Shown in pieces: positions 33,534-44,388 of a stretch of DNA of 64,000 nt. The notes beneath the pieces were generated by a model that did not search any database, was not told where the DNA came from, and was given only the letters and a program-made list of their open reading frames with translations. A program made the translations under genes and the position numbers. Source of the DNA: Diploscapter coronatus (taxonomy: Eukaryota; Nematoda; Chromadorea; Rhabditida; Rhabditidae); contig OZ038423.1 of assembly GCA_964036155.1 (NCBI GenBank), positions 2,681,249-2,745,248 on the forward strand, given 5' to 3'. Every line of letters begins with the position of its first letter. Position 1 is the first letter of the stretch.

Positions 33534-35893
33534 ATGTTAAAGTCGATTATTTTCTTCCTTTTCATCACATCATCCTGGGCCGCGTTGAATGAAGATGAAC
33601 TGAAGAAAATTAAAGAGGATGGTAATCCTGAAATCAATTGGTTGTTCTTATTATATTAATTTTAGCTGAGGATTGGCACATTTTGTTCCTGAGCGATATA
33701 ATCAAGCAGGAATTTGACACACCGCCCTTCAATGATAGCAACATTTATCGAGATGTAAGGTTAATCATTGGTGATCCTGAAATGCAGATACCGTATTCTT
33801 CTTAATTGAAGAACACGCCCTTCTATTTTTCAACCCCTAATTTTCGAAAAAAATTGGAATTGTCAAACCATCATAACTTCTCATCTAATGATCATACTCA
33901 CTTTAAATCAAAACTAAATCCACTCTGCACATTCTAAAACATTATATAACACTTTCCGAGATGACGTGAGTTGAATGGTGAGTAGTTCTGGCATTTTAGG
34001 TTTTGGGAGGTGCCCTTCAAATGAACGATGTTTTTCAATTAGAGAGAATACGGTAAAAATAGATCTGTTATTGGATTTACGAAAACATCGAGACCCTTTC
34101 TTTTGGAATCTCATAACGAGAATTTGTTTCCTATGGGAAGTTTCAAGAGTTTCATTGGTCTGGTCATTTTACTTTCTGATACTCGGGAAATTTAGATAGT
34201 GGATTCAATTCCGAAATTGTTCAAAAATAGATGTAGCCTCATCTACGATAATTCTTCCAAAAACGTCTAAGCATGCAAATATATTAGGCCACAGTGACGA
34301 CGATTTTCGACACTTCGAAATCCGAGGAAGAGCGAATGGACGAGGCTCTGGAAAAGGCTGTAGCCAAATACCGAGAGGTTCATGGAAAATACATGGAGTG
34401 GGACGACCAGCAGTACATGAAGGTCAGAATCGTCATTTATTTTTTATTCTGAGAAAAAATTGAAACTTGAATTCCGAAAAAAAAAGTTAAGAAAGGTTGG
34501 ATGATGATGAAACCGGAAAGCGACTAGGATGAAATATTCGGAATTTCCAAAACGAGATGAAATTTCTTCTATCTATCTCTGATTGAATAGTTTTCCTCCT
34601 TTCAGTTTAATCTCTGGACGTCGTGGCTCAATTATCTCTTCTTATTCTACCTTGTCTTTCTGCTTAATAACGACCATGATTCATTTTTGAAATGATATTT
34701 TCAGGAAAACTTCGACGTGAAGATCAAGCGATACGCACAGTACGCCAATTTCATTCAAACGATCATGTCTGCGAAAACGTTGCGATCGAATGTAAGTAGA
34801 GGCATTCATTTCCTCTTGAAAGGGCATTTTTCAGGTCAAAAAGATGTTGGAGGAATATCGGGAGCTGCTGAAGACGCCCGAATACTATCAGAAGGATGCG
34901 GACGACCGATTGGAGGACGTCTTCAAGATCGCAACGAGAGTGCTGACGCTGGAGGATGCTGAACAGATGCAGAGGATTTCGGACAGATTCAAGGTAAATC
35001 GTGCAGATCTAGTCTTTTAGATCTAGGTGGGACTTCAGTCAGATAGACTCCATACGTTTTCCTATCAATTGTTGGTCAAGCAAAAATCTGTCTAAACCTA
35101 GATCTTTAAATTTGATCGTCATTAAGACGTGCTCCATTCCCAGTTTTTAGTCCAACTCTGTCGTATCGCTCAAGTAATCATTGAAAACGATGACATTTAG
35201 CTATTTGGAGAATTTTTCTGATCGAAAAAGGCTATTTGGAAGCTATAGCCCTCAAGTCCTTAAGCCATTGCGAAATAATATATGGTTAGGGCAGGGTATT
35301 GGAAGGTACGGGTTTCTTTTCCCTCCATATTATTTCGCACGGCTTGAGGGCTTATACGGTTTACAAGTTGCCAACAAAATTTCTTTTTTCAGTCGATGTT
35401 CGGAGCGAAGCTAGCCGAGACTTACAATCGATACATCAACCGAAACAAGGACATCATCATTGATGAGGCTTCTGGAACACAAGTCCTTGTCAATGAAAGA
35501 GGTATTTAAAAGCAAAAAACAACAGTCAATTTAACAGACCTAAAGAGTACTTACGTTTGATGAACAAATTTTATGAGGGATAGATCGAATGAGATTTCTA
35601 ACGATCATCTTTCCGAGGTCTAATTAAAAATGTTTTAAAATGGCAACAGCTATTTGACGGAGAACGGGAGGCAATGACAGAGGACTTAAATAAGGAATAC
35701 TTCATAATTGACTGAACTGACCTTCTTCATTTCATAGTTAAGCTCTCCGTCAGTTAGAAGAATACCCTCCGCTATTTGCCTCTGACCTCCGTCAAATAGA
35801 GCCTGCTTTTCAGAATCTCATTCACCAAAGCACAACTCTTTCTACGATTGGCTCTTAGCTGCTGCTGCCTTGGGAAGGAATATGGGAAAATAA
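33534..35893 (+). CDS. Predicted secreted helical protein 1, family not recognised
   Basis: Seven exons, 33534-33621, 33666-33754, 34288-34422, 34705-34791, 34835-34993, 35393-35501 and 35814-35893, join in frame into 248 residues. A signal peptide is plain (MLKSIIFFLFITSSWAALNE, cleavage near residue 17). The mature part is rich in Lys, Glu and Asp and looks mostly alpha-helical (EERMDEALEKAVAKYREV; VKKMLEEYRELLKTPEYY), with no transmembrane segment and very few Cys. A TTTCAG site lies a few bases before the ATG and may be a trans-splice acceptor. It sits 200 bp before a second secreted-protein gene in the same orientation. It recalls small nematode secreted proteins in general, but I cannot name a domain. 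Its last two introns hold four foldback elements. Confidence 0.75.
35017..35110. repeat. Foldback element in secreted protein 1 intron
   Basis: Arms TTTAGATCTAGGTGGGACTT and, on the opposite strand, TTTAAAGATCTAGGTTTAGA. Distantly like arm family III. Confidence 0.5.
35230..35375. repeat. Foldback element, arm family I, in secreted protein 1 intron
   Basis: Arms contain AGCCCTCAAG and GCGAAATAATAT on both strands. The loop has GGTTAGGGCAGGGTATTGG. Arms resemble those of the element at 63089-63186. Confidence 0.75.
35533..35625. repeat. Foldback element, arm family III, in last intron of secreted protein 1
   Basis: Arms AACAGACCTAAAGAGTACTT and, on the opposite strand, ATTAGACCTCGGAAAGATGA. 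A diverged member of the family at 9386 and 18002. Confidence 0.6.
35642..35806. repeat. Foldback element, arm family II, in last intron of secreted protein 1
   Basis: Arms AGCTATTTGACGGAGAACGG and, on the opposite strand, CTCTATTTGACGGAGGTCAG. It ends seven bases before the next exon and so contributes the acceptor region. Confidence 0.7.
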
Positions 35894-36093
35894 TCAACGA
35901 TAAATTTATTACCCTCGAGAAATTTAACCGTCATAATAATATATGTTAACCTCAGATATTTGATTAATCATCAGTTGAGTACAATATTTTTGTCAGAACT
36001 TTGTTTATACATTCCACTATTTCATTGTTCCAATTCGATGTAAAATAAACTATCATATAGTGTTTTTCGACTCAATCATTGCTCAAAAATCGC

Positions 36094-37142
36094 ATGATGA
36101 AATCGATATTTTTCATATTGTCAGTTCTAATTTCGAAGGTTCTATGTCGAAATCTAGGGTTGCCTAAGGAGCGTAAGTATTTTATTATTTTTTTTATTTG
36201 ACTTCAAGGATCTAGATCAGAACATTTTCTCCCAAGGATTGCATCCGATCGAGAAGAAATTCGAGAGTGTCACTGACGAACAGTTAGCTGGGATTCAGAA
36301 GGTTCAAGAGTTTTTTTTTGTTAAATTTAGTTTTCAAGCTTAACATTTTCAGGTGATAGATTTAGCCTGCGATGTAAGCCTTCCGATCAATGAACGACGT
36401 GATCGGTTAGCGAATTTGGCGACCTTAGTCGGTCTCGATGAAGAGTCGAAGGTAATTTTTAAAATTATTTTTTCCCACTTTTTAAAAATAATCTCAGAAG
36501 AACTTTCAAGTCGAATTCGGCCGTCTAGCGGACTTCTGCGATTTCATGCACCATGATGTCATTCCGTCGTCATCGCCTGAGGTAAGTACTTTCCGAGAAA
36601 AAATATTACTCAACTTTTTCAGGTTCAAAAAACTCTACGTCACTTCCTGGGGTTGCTGAAAGATGTCAAGAAATTCGCGAGAATGTCGAGCAACGAGAAG
36701 GTTTTCGAGGTATTTCATCTGTTTCAAACAAACGATAGATTTCTTTATCTGGCTTTCAGATTCTGTACGCAATCCAGCATCTGAAAACCAAGCACTACGT
36801 TGAGTTGGAGCAGATCACTCGGAAAGTCATGGTACGTTTGAAAATTTCAGGATTTATGATATTATGAAATAGGAAACATTAAAAATGAGCTCTCTTTGAA
36901 TAAGTATATTGACAAGTTTGTCTGAATGTTTCAATGCTATGAGATTTTCGGGCCATCGAATTTTATTGTATTTGCAGACGAAACTCAAGGAATACAAGCT
37001 GGACCACGTGATGCGAGTCGTATCTCCAACTTCATCACCTCAGATAGTCTTTCCAAACGACGAAAAGGAACAAAATCTCGAAAAACTCGAGGAAAAAGTA
37101 ATAGATGAATTTGATGGACGCGATGAATACAACAAAAAATAG
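36094..37142 (+). CDS. Predicted secreted helical protein 2, weakly DUF148-like
   Basis: Seven exons, 36094-36172, 36216-36301, 36353-36451, 36498-36581, 36623-36709, 36760-36831 and 36978-37142, join in frame into 223 residues. Signal peptide MMKSIFFILSVLISKVLC, then an all-helical, charged body. The segment DEQLAGIQKVIDLACDVSLP followed by INERRDRLANLATL has a spacing of short helices that recalls nematode DUF148 / SXP-RAL-2 secreted proteins, but this is weak and not tested. The tail is Glu/Asp/Lys-rich. It lies 200 bp after secreted protein 1 with the same overall plan (signal peptide, seven exons, helical body), so the pair may be old duplicates or a small co-transcribed group. The second exon start was chosen at a CTAG acceptor because it alone keeps the frame. 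Confidence 0.75.
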
Positions 37143-38470
37143 CAAAACCATCTTTTATTTTTTAAATATAATATATGTTCCTGATTCATATAGTCTATGC
37201 AAACAGCTTCCAAGAAATAAATAATAGTTGCTCTTACTGGTTGATATGTGATGCTAGATAAGCTTTCATTTCAAATTGAATTACTTTCGCCAAGTATTGA
37301 TAATGTGAACTAGTTTCAAGTTATTTGTGTACAAATTTTCGTGGTTACAAAGGAACCAAAACCTATTCGAATTTGTATGAAGAAATTAGATGGTAATATC
37401 TTTTATCTCTTACTTTTACATGATATTTCTCTTTCTCGGGTGTATCGAAGTCAAAGTTGGCCTTTTATTGACTTCGTCTCATTTTATGACTAAAGATTGA
37501 TGAAATTGTCAACAATAATAACACCTATCATCGACGGTTCTACTGACTTCCTCTAGACAGTTAGAAACTCTTCTCTCACGATGAAAGATAGAAGATGGAA
37601 ACCGGCTGGCATACACCTCGCATCGATTTCTTCAAACGACCTTCTGGTTTTATTTTCCTCTCTTCTCTCAACTTCAAATTCTATTTTCCAATTTCGCCTA
37701 TCTGAACACGTCATTATTTCGCATTTCCTTCAGCTTGAGTCAGCTAAAATTTCGAAATGACGGTCTATTTCGCTGTATTTATTTAGTATTTCGGCAGGTG
37801 GTTGTTGCAAAATCGGCTCATTACTCGCTTTGTCTTGTTAGAGTAAGGTCGTTTTCTATTTCTCATTTTTTCGATAGAAACTAGAGATTTTTAGCGCTTT
37901 GTTACTTTCTTCTTGGCACATATGAAAAACATTACTTGTCTATCGATTTTCATTTTGTTTTTATCTTTCGCCGATTTTCCGTTAAAACCCCTCATAGTCA
38001 GCAAAATTGATAAACCAGTCGCTAAGTGATGAAATTTCGCGGAAAAATCCATTATTTAATTATTTTGCAGCGAAAACATTGATTTATTTTCAAATTTCCA
38101 AACATCTATATTTTCCCTTTCGCATTTTTTCAAAACATCGTTCCTATTTGGGTCCTTTCCGCCTTTTTTTCTTCTTTCCCTAACTCTCCTATATGCTGCG
38201 TTCTCTAGAATTGATCGCTTGTTCGTTTTTTATGGCTCTCTCATTTGAATTTTGTTTCTCTGCTCCGCTGTCCTTTATTTTTCGATTTTTGATTTTTTCA
38301 CGCAAGCCGTATCATTTTAAGTATTTTGACGTTGAAACACCTTGTTTCCACGTTGTTGATTCTGGGAAATTCGTTGTGTTTCTATGAAAGACCGCAGTAT
38401 TTCAAACTCGTCCAGTTTTTGCATTAATTCAGTTTTCTTTGAACATTCTTCCAAAAAATCTCTATTTCCA
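37143..38470 (+). promoter_or_regulatory. Pyrimidine-rich region upstream of the propeller/CaaX gene
   Basis: About 1.3 kb. The first part should hold the 3' UTR of secreted protein 2. From about 37600 the plus strand is T/C-rich with no exon seen, and it ends in a TTTCCAG site at 38471. It fits a promoter plus outron removed by trans-splicing. Confidence 0.45.
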
Positions 38471-38471
38471 G
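38465..38471 (+). other. Likely trans-splice acceptor
   Basis: ATTTCCAG ends at 38471, 13 bases before the proposed start ATG at 38485, with no in-frame upstream exon. This is the usual position of a spliced-leader site in nematodes. Confidence 0.45.
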
Positions 38472-38484
38472 TCTACCAAAACTC

Positions 38485-41400
38485 ATGCAAGTCCAGTCTG
38501 AGGATATCACCGTTGCCTGGGGTCAGGCCCCGCATCAGCTCGACAGTCAGTACGGAAAATGGAGACTCGCCGTTTTCCAGGTCCGTCAATTTTTTTTACA
38601 AACTTTAAATTACTTTTACCCGAAAATAAAATATTACAACTCGCTTAAATATCATAGATATTTCTTTAGATCATCAAAAATGAATATCAGTCCATGAAAC
38701 GTATTCAGAAAGTTGCTAATAGAAGTCCAATAACTTATCTTCTTGAGAAAAGAAAATCTGCTCTGACTATATGAGAGGATATCTTTATCTATCGACAACA
38801 CATTTCAGGATGTTCAAGAATCGATCGACATGAATCGTCTGTACTTCCTGTACGACCCTCAGGCCGACGAGCAGAGCGGCACATCGGGAACGAGGAAGGG
38901 TTATCCTGGACTCGTCGTGTTCGACACCAACATCAGATGCTTCGCTGGGGAGATTTCGCTGCATGCTCCTGGTAAGATTTTCTAATTTCTTACTTTTTTA
39001 TGACCCTTGTGGCGCCCATCCTATTTTTTCTTTGCTCCTACTATTTCCGGTAAAAATGAAAACTACACGAGGGTGGGAACTACATTAAGCCCTTTTTCAT
39101 AAATTTTATTCACACCATGAAAAGCGATGGAAAGCATAAAATCAGGAGTTTGAACTTGAGAAAGAAATATATATAACGGCTTGATTTTTTTTAAAGCTTA
39201 TTTTCAGGCATGATGAAATTCCTGTTCGCGCTGAAGTGTCCCTCACCGCAGGGCGGTTCCGCATTCGTGCTCGTTACCGAGGAGCAGATGTACGGACAGA
39301 TTCGGGTTGGTTTTCTTTTAATTTCTCGAAATTCATTTATGGAACAATAATCAGCTCGAAGTTGATGTGAAAAATAATTTCTACTCAAACAAAATTTTGT
39401 AACATATATTTGTTTTGATTCAGTGAAAATTATGAAACAGCCAGAAACTCAAAACTGGCTATTCCCAAACGAAATCTCGAAGCACATTTTCATTTGATTT
39501 CATGCAAAATATTAATATTCCTGCTTTCATCTTTTCAAACATGTTTCAAAAACTTGGTTGACTTCGTATATTTTACTATCAGCGATGATCGCTACTTTCA
39601 GTGTTTAAATATCCAATTAGTTTGCCTAATTCAGCTCCACGTGTTCCGTCTGGATCTGGGCGGAGACGGTTTGTCTGTGTCTAACTGCAGACCCCTGCTG
39701 AACAGTCCTTTGACGATTGGTGGAGAGTATATTTGTTCTATGCGTGAAGACATGCCCGAGGTCGTCGTCATGGCTAATCCAGGGTTACAGGTCAAATTTT
39801 ATTAATTACCATATGACGAGACCTATAGTCGGATAGGAGAGGCAAGAAAAATAGGGAAATAGTGTGGGAAAATATGGGTCTCGTCAAATAGCAATTGCCC
39901 GAAATGTTTTTCAATTTCTTTCTCTTGTCTAAAATAGCTGCGAAATACAAGAAAAAGATGTTGTGTAGTGAAAATGAGGCTGAGAAGTAAGACATTTTTT
40001 TAGAAAAGGTTCCAAATTTTGACGATTTATGATTGTAAAATGATCTGACCGATAAGTGTCGAAAATTGGTTCTTGATAATCGTAAAATAAGAAATTTTAA
40101 AGATTGAATTTTGCAGGTGTGGCGCGTGGACGCGATGGCGGAATCGCCCCAGGAGCCGGTCACGAAATTCACCGTTCCCGGAGCCGAATTGACTCATTTC
40201 TATGACGGATTTTTGTCGAATGGGTATTTTTTAAATTTCTATAAATCGAGGTGGCTCCTCTCTGTATTTACAGATGAATAGGGAAAGGTAGGAAATAGGA
40301 AAAAGAGCTGTCTGTGTCTGTCATCCGTCTGTAAATACAGGAGGCTGATTCGAGGCTTTCTATTAAACCAGTTATCAAATTTAGTAATCCACCAACATTC
40401 TGTTACCGACTATTAGAATTGCATCATCAAAGTAATGACTTACAGGCGTTTTCAGGGAACACTTTCCAAAAATAATGTTTTGTGAACAATTGATACCTAT
40501 GATTAGAATGACACTATAAAAATCATGATCATGAGTAGTATTTTCTGGTTTATTTTTCAAAAAAATATTTTTATGAGAAATATAGCTGAGAATAATTGTT
40601 GTGAATTTGTTAGGAACGTGATTCTGCTGTCCTCTTCTCCGGACGGTCATCTGGACACGACCCGCGTGCACGTCTTGAATCTATCCAATCCCGGTCAGCT
40701 CAACACTCACTCGTGCACTGCCGATCCACAGGTACTATTTTCGGCAATTACTATATGACGAGATGGTGTTCGGCTATAGTTAGAGATAGAGAAGGGAAGG
40801 AGAGTAGGGTGAAGTGGTGTGGAAAAGATAGGTCTCGTCAAATAGCAGTTGTCCTATTTTCAGAAATTATTTGGCCATAAAACTAAACTCCATCTATTTT
40901 ATATGGGAGTACTCATTATAAAAGCGGCGAAAGGTTTGGCACAGCATTTTTCAGCGCTATCATTATAAATCTGCTAGGCTGTTCAGCCACCTGCGTCAAT
41001 TTTATGCAAAAAAAATGCGTTATATACGAGAAATAAGAATGATTTCAGAGAGGATCCCCCAGACCCAGAAAGCAGGCAGGAATTGATTCCATCACGAGTA
41101 GGTTTCAAGGTTTTTGAAATATCTAAATTTTCCTGAATATCATTGTATCGCAAAAAAGACGAAAAGTTTGAATTTTTACATAAGTTTCAAATTATCTCCA
41201 CACAAAATTTCATTTTTACTACATAGTAATGCAACAGCAAGCTCTTTTCATAAAATGAAAAATAATTCTATCTGAAAAATGTTTCCAGACGCGATTCTGT
41301 TGGCTGGTGGTGAGGTCGATTATGGAAATGATAACGTGGAGAGACTCGTGGATTATTGGTTCCTCGACACAAGAACTTTCCAGGTACAAGAATTAATGAA

Positions 41401-44388
41401 GACGTTCTCAAAATTTCGACAAATGAATTTGGCTGCGTCGGAATCCCTGTGGAAGGCTAATACTACAGTGGCGGGCAAGAGTATTGGGTCACCTCGAACC
41501 TAGGCGCGCCAATATTATCCAGCTCTTTGCACTGAGCTGAGCCGCAGCCCAACCCCAACTGTTGCTGCTGCGATTGAAAAGTCTCAAGCCTGAAGAAAAT
41601 TAGTAAGGCATGCAAGCATGCACAGTTTCAGGTTAATACGATCGGTGTGAACGTTTTGGCAATGTCATTAGACTAAGTAGGAGTGGCCCAATACTTTTGT
41701 CCGCCACTGTATTTCCTATTACTCTCACCTCTCGCTTAGTCGTCTTTTTCCACAGGGATTTATTTTCAACGAGATTTACTGAAGGGGGATTCAGTATCAG
41801 CCATTAAATTGTATCGTCGGTTGAAATGCTTGTGATTTCAGTGGACCCAGATTCCCGCCCAGATGGCCGTTCCCCTGATCGAGCCGAGATTGACCGCTTG
41901 CAATTCGGGTAACTTGAATTTTCGGCTTATTTGCAAAGAACATACACCTCCCCCAATTTCAATAATGCCACATGAACATTTTCTAGAGTTAAGAAATTTT
42001 GAAACAGAATTACTTTTTATAATATCCACATTTATTGCTGTCTGATAATATAAAATCAACTAATAAACAAGGAGTTCAATTGAATTTGAATATTTTTCGA
42101 AAGAATAGGAGTTTGTTGGAAGATCGCAAAAATTTCAGGCAACATTTTCGTATGGGGCGATTTCGATCAGCCACTGCCTGGCATGCCATCAGAGGGCACG
42201 CATCTGAGAATCCTCAAAGTGACGGGAATCGAGAAGGCCGGTCATCCCCCGACTTACAATCAGGCATGTGGTTTTCCGGAATAAAATTAAAATGTTTAAA
42301 CAAAAAGAAAAAAGTAAATGAATATTGCTTCTCCTAATATTTTACCAATTTTTGGTATAAACTAGTCCAAAACTCTTAATTTGTGCTAATAGCAAAGTAT
42401 TGAATCTAATAGTTTTAAAGATTTTGTTATTTTGAAAATTCCAATGACCAAAATTTATGTATTGAGTTATAATATGTAAAAAATATTTAATTTACAAGAA
42501 AAGGTTTTGATAACAATTTCATTATGCATTACCGATTGAATTTTATGCATAATATTGTCTTCTTAGTTCAAGTTTTATCTTTTACAATCTCATAATAGAC
42601 GTTATTTGCTGTGCATAATATTGAAAATTTTGGTTTTGGTTAAAGAAAGCTTGATTGTCTAAAGGCTAATAACAAATAAACTATTGGAAATGTTACTGCA
42701 ACACGAAAATCATACTAGTTGAAGCGTGAAAATTAGATGTAGTGGGTGAAAGATAGCTTTTTTAAATAGTCAAAATTATCGAAATTATTGTCTTTATTTC
42801 AGGCGGTAACCCAGCCACCTGCGTATCCCTCCCTTGGCGGTGGCGCCACTCCGTATCCGAGTGGTAAGATATTTGGATTTTATTATTTTTTGCAAAAACA
42901 TCTACGAAAAATTGAACTTTGGTATTTGGCTTTCATTTCCGAAACTTGTGAACTTCTTGATTTTGTTTCGTTGAATATGTTGAATTAATGTCAGACGACC
43001 AACAATTTATTGAAGCTCATTTTATAATTTCAAATTCAAAATTCTTATTCACTAGAGAAGAGAATCTTTTCTACTGCAGAATACAAAGGATAAGAATTGC
43101 CTAATATAAAAAAATAAGAATTGTAAAAATAACAAGTTTCCAGGGGCAGCCTCACCCCCGAACTACCCGTCGTATAATCCGAACCAGTCGAATCCCAACT
43201 ATCAGCAACCTGGTTACGGACAGCCCGCGCAGAACACCGGATATCCGCAGCAGTCCTATCCGACTCAGGTACCATATTTATAAGAATAAATTCTTGTCCC
43301 TAGTTAGGATCATACCTAGGCAGACTTTCAGCCAGTACGACAAATTACATTGTATCGGTCAAATGAATTCACAGTTCGTGTGTTGAGAAGCGCTTTACGA
43401 ACAATGCGCGTATGAACTATGTGCAAAAAGGGAGGCTAGAGTGCTGAGAAAGAGTGGTACGCAATTTACTTTGTGTCTCTCACCTTTTCTCGCTAATTTT
43501 CGACATACGAACTTTCACTTAGTTGAGTACTTCGGTACCACAAAGATGTAGACGAGGGGGTGTGCTGTGTAGAGGCTTGAAGGTAGAACAAGATGCGAGC
43601 GAAATCATTTATTAACTGATAGTATTGGGTATTTATAGAGATCGAGGGTGAGATATCTAGAGTGAGATATGCAATGAGATCGTTATATTAAATCATGCCC
43701 TAACTCACTTCATTTAACCGAAACGATGGTGGAGGACGTACGAAAATCAGCAATTTTTTATGGAAAGTTGATAGATAGGAGGATACGAAACATTATTTTG
43801 GCCGAATATTTTGACTTAAGTGGGTACGCGCCCGAACAATCTGGCTTAAGCCCTATCTAGATCTGGTTACGATTAATTTTTATGTTAGAAGTGTTAGAGC
43901 AATTACAACTTTTAACTGAACGTTTTAGAAAATTCTCAGTCTAGACAATTAGCTAATCTTAATTTCAGGGTGGTTCGGGATACAGCCAACCGGGTTACAA
44001 TGCTCCTCCAGGTTAGCTTTTTCTGATCATGGAACTATTCTATTTTTGAATAATTTGAAAATGTTTCTAAGAATTTCACTTTGATTTTGGAGTTTTATTT
44101 TTGACCCATATTCGATGCATGTAGAAGATCACTTTCAAAGTAATAATAACTTTGAAATAGAAATATTATAATTATTCAAATGAAAGATATTGACATGCTT
44201 TAGCAAATTTCAAATATATTTTCCAAATTTCTATATTTAATGAGTCAGCTGGTTTATCAAATCTCTATTGAAATAAAAAAAAACAACTTTATAAGGCATT
44301 TTTTTCAGCCGGCTACAGCCAGACCCCATCCGGACAGACCGCATATTACCCGCCTAAGAAGGAGAAGAAAGACTGCTGCATTCAGTAA
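38485..44388 (+). CDS. Kelch/propeller-like protein with Tyr/Pro-rich tail and CaaX box
   Basis: Fourteen exons, 38485-38580, 38809-38971, 39208-39305, 39635-39790, 40117-40223, 40614-40731, 41049-41097, 41289-41383, 41842-41908, 42139-42263, 42803-42863, 43144-43268, 43969-44011 and 44309-44388, join in frame into 460 residues. Residues 1 to about 350 are beta-rich with blade-like repeats (PGLVVFDTNIRCF; AILLAGGEVDYGND ... YWFLDTRTFQWTQIP), typical of Kelch-type propellers. The next 90 residues are low complexity, rich in Tyr, Pro, Gly, Gln and Asn (PNYQQPGYGQP). The protein ends KKEKKDCCIQ: a basic stretch and a CaaX box whose final Gln favours farnesylation. So a membrane-tethered propeller scaffold is inferred. 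The intron after 42263 starts with GC. Introns hold three foldbacks and one MITE. No known gene name is offered. Confidence 0.85.
39805..39899. repeat. Foldback element, arm family II, in propeller/CaaX gene
   Basis: Arms TTACCATATGACGAGACCTA and, on the opposite strand, TTGCTATTTGACGAGACCCA. Loop GGGAAATAGTGTGGGAAAAT. Confidence 0.8.
40246..40354. repeat. Foldback element in propeller/CaaX gene
   Basis: Arms with GGCTCCTCTCTGTATTTACA and, on the opposite strand, AGCCTCCTGTATTTACAGAC. Loop contains GAATAGGGAAAGGTAGGAAA. Confidence 0.8.
40743..40854. repeat. Foldback element, arm family II, in propeller/CaaX gene
   Basis: Arms GGCAATTACTATATGACGAG and, on the opposite strand, GACAACTGCTATTTGACGAG. 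Close relative of 39805-39899 in the same gene, with a different loop. Confidence 0.8.
41466..41709. mobile_element. MITE with Tc1-type terminal inverted repeats and TA target duplication
   Basis: A 244-bp element in a propeller/CaaX gene intron. Left end CAGTGGCGGGCAAGAGTATT, right end on the opposite strand CAGTGGCGGACAAAAGTATT; the repeats continue into GGGYCA. Both sides are flanked by TA, the target duplication of the Tc1/mariner superfamily. It encodes no transposase and depends on one elsewhere. A decayed relative is at 33172-33389. Confidence 0.9.
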
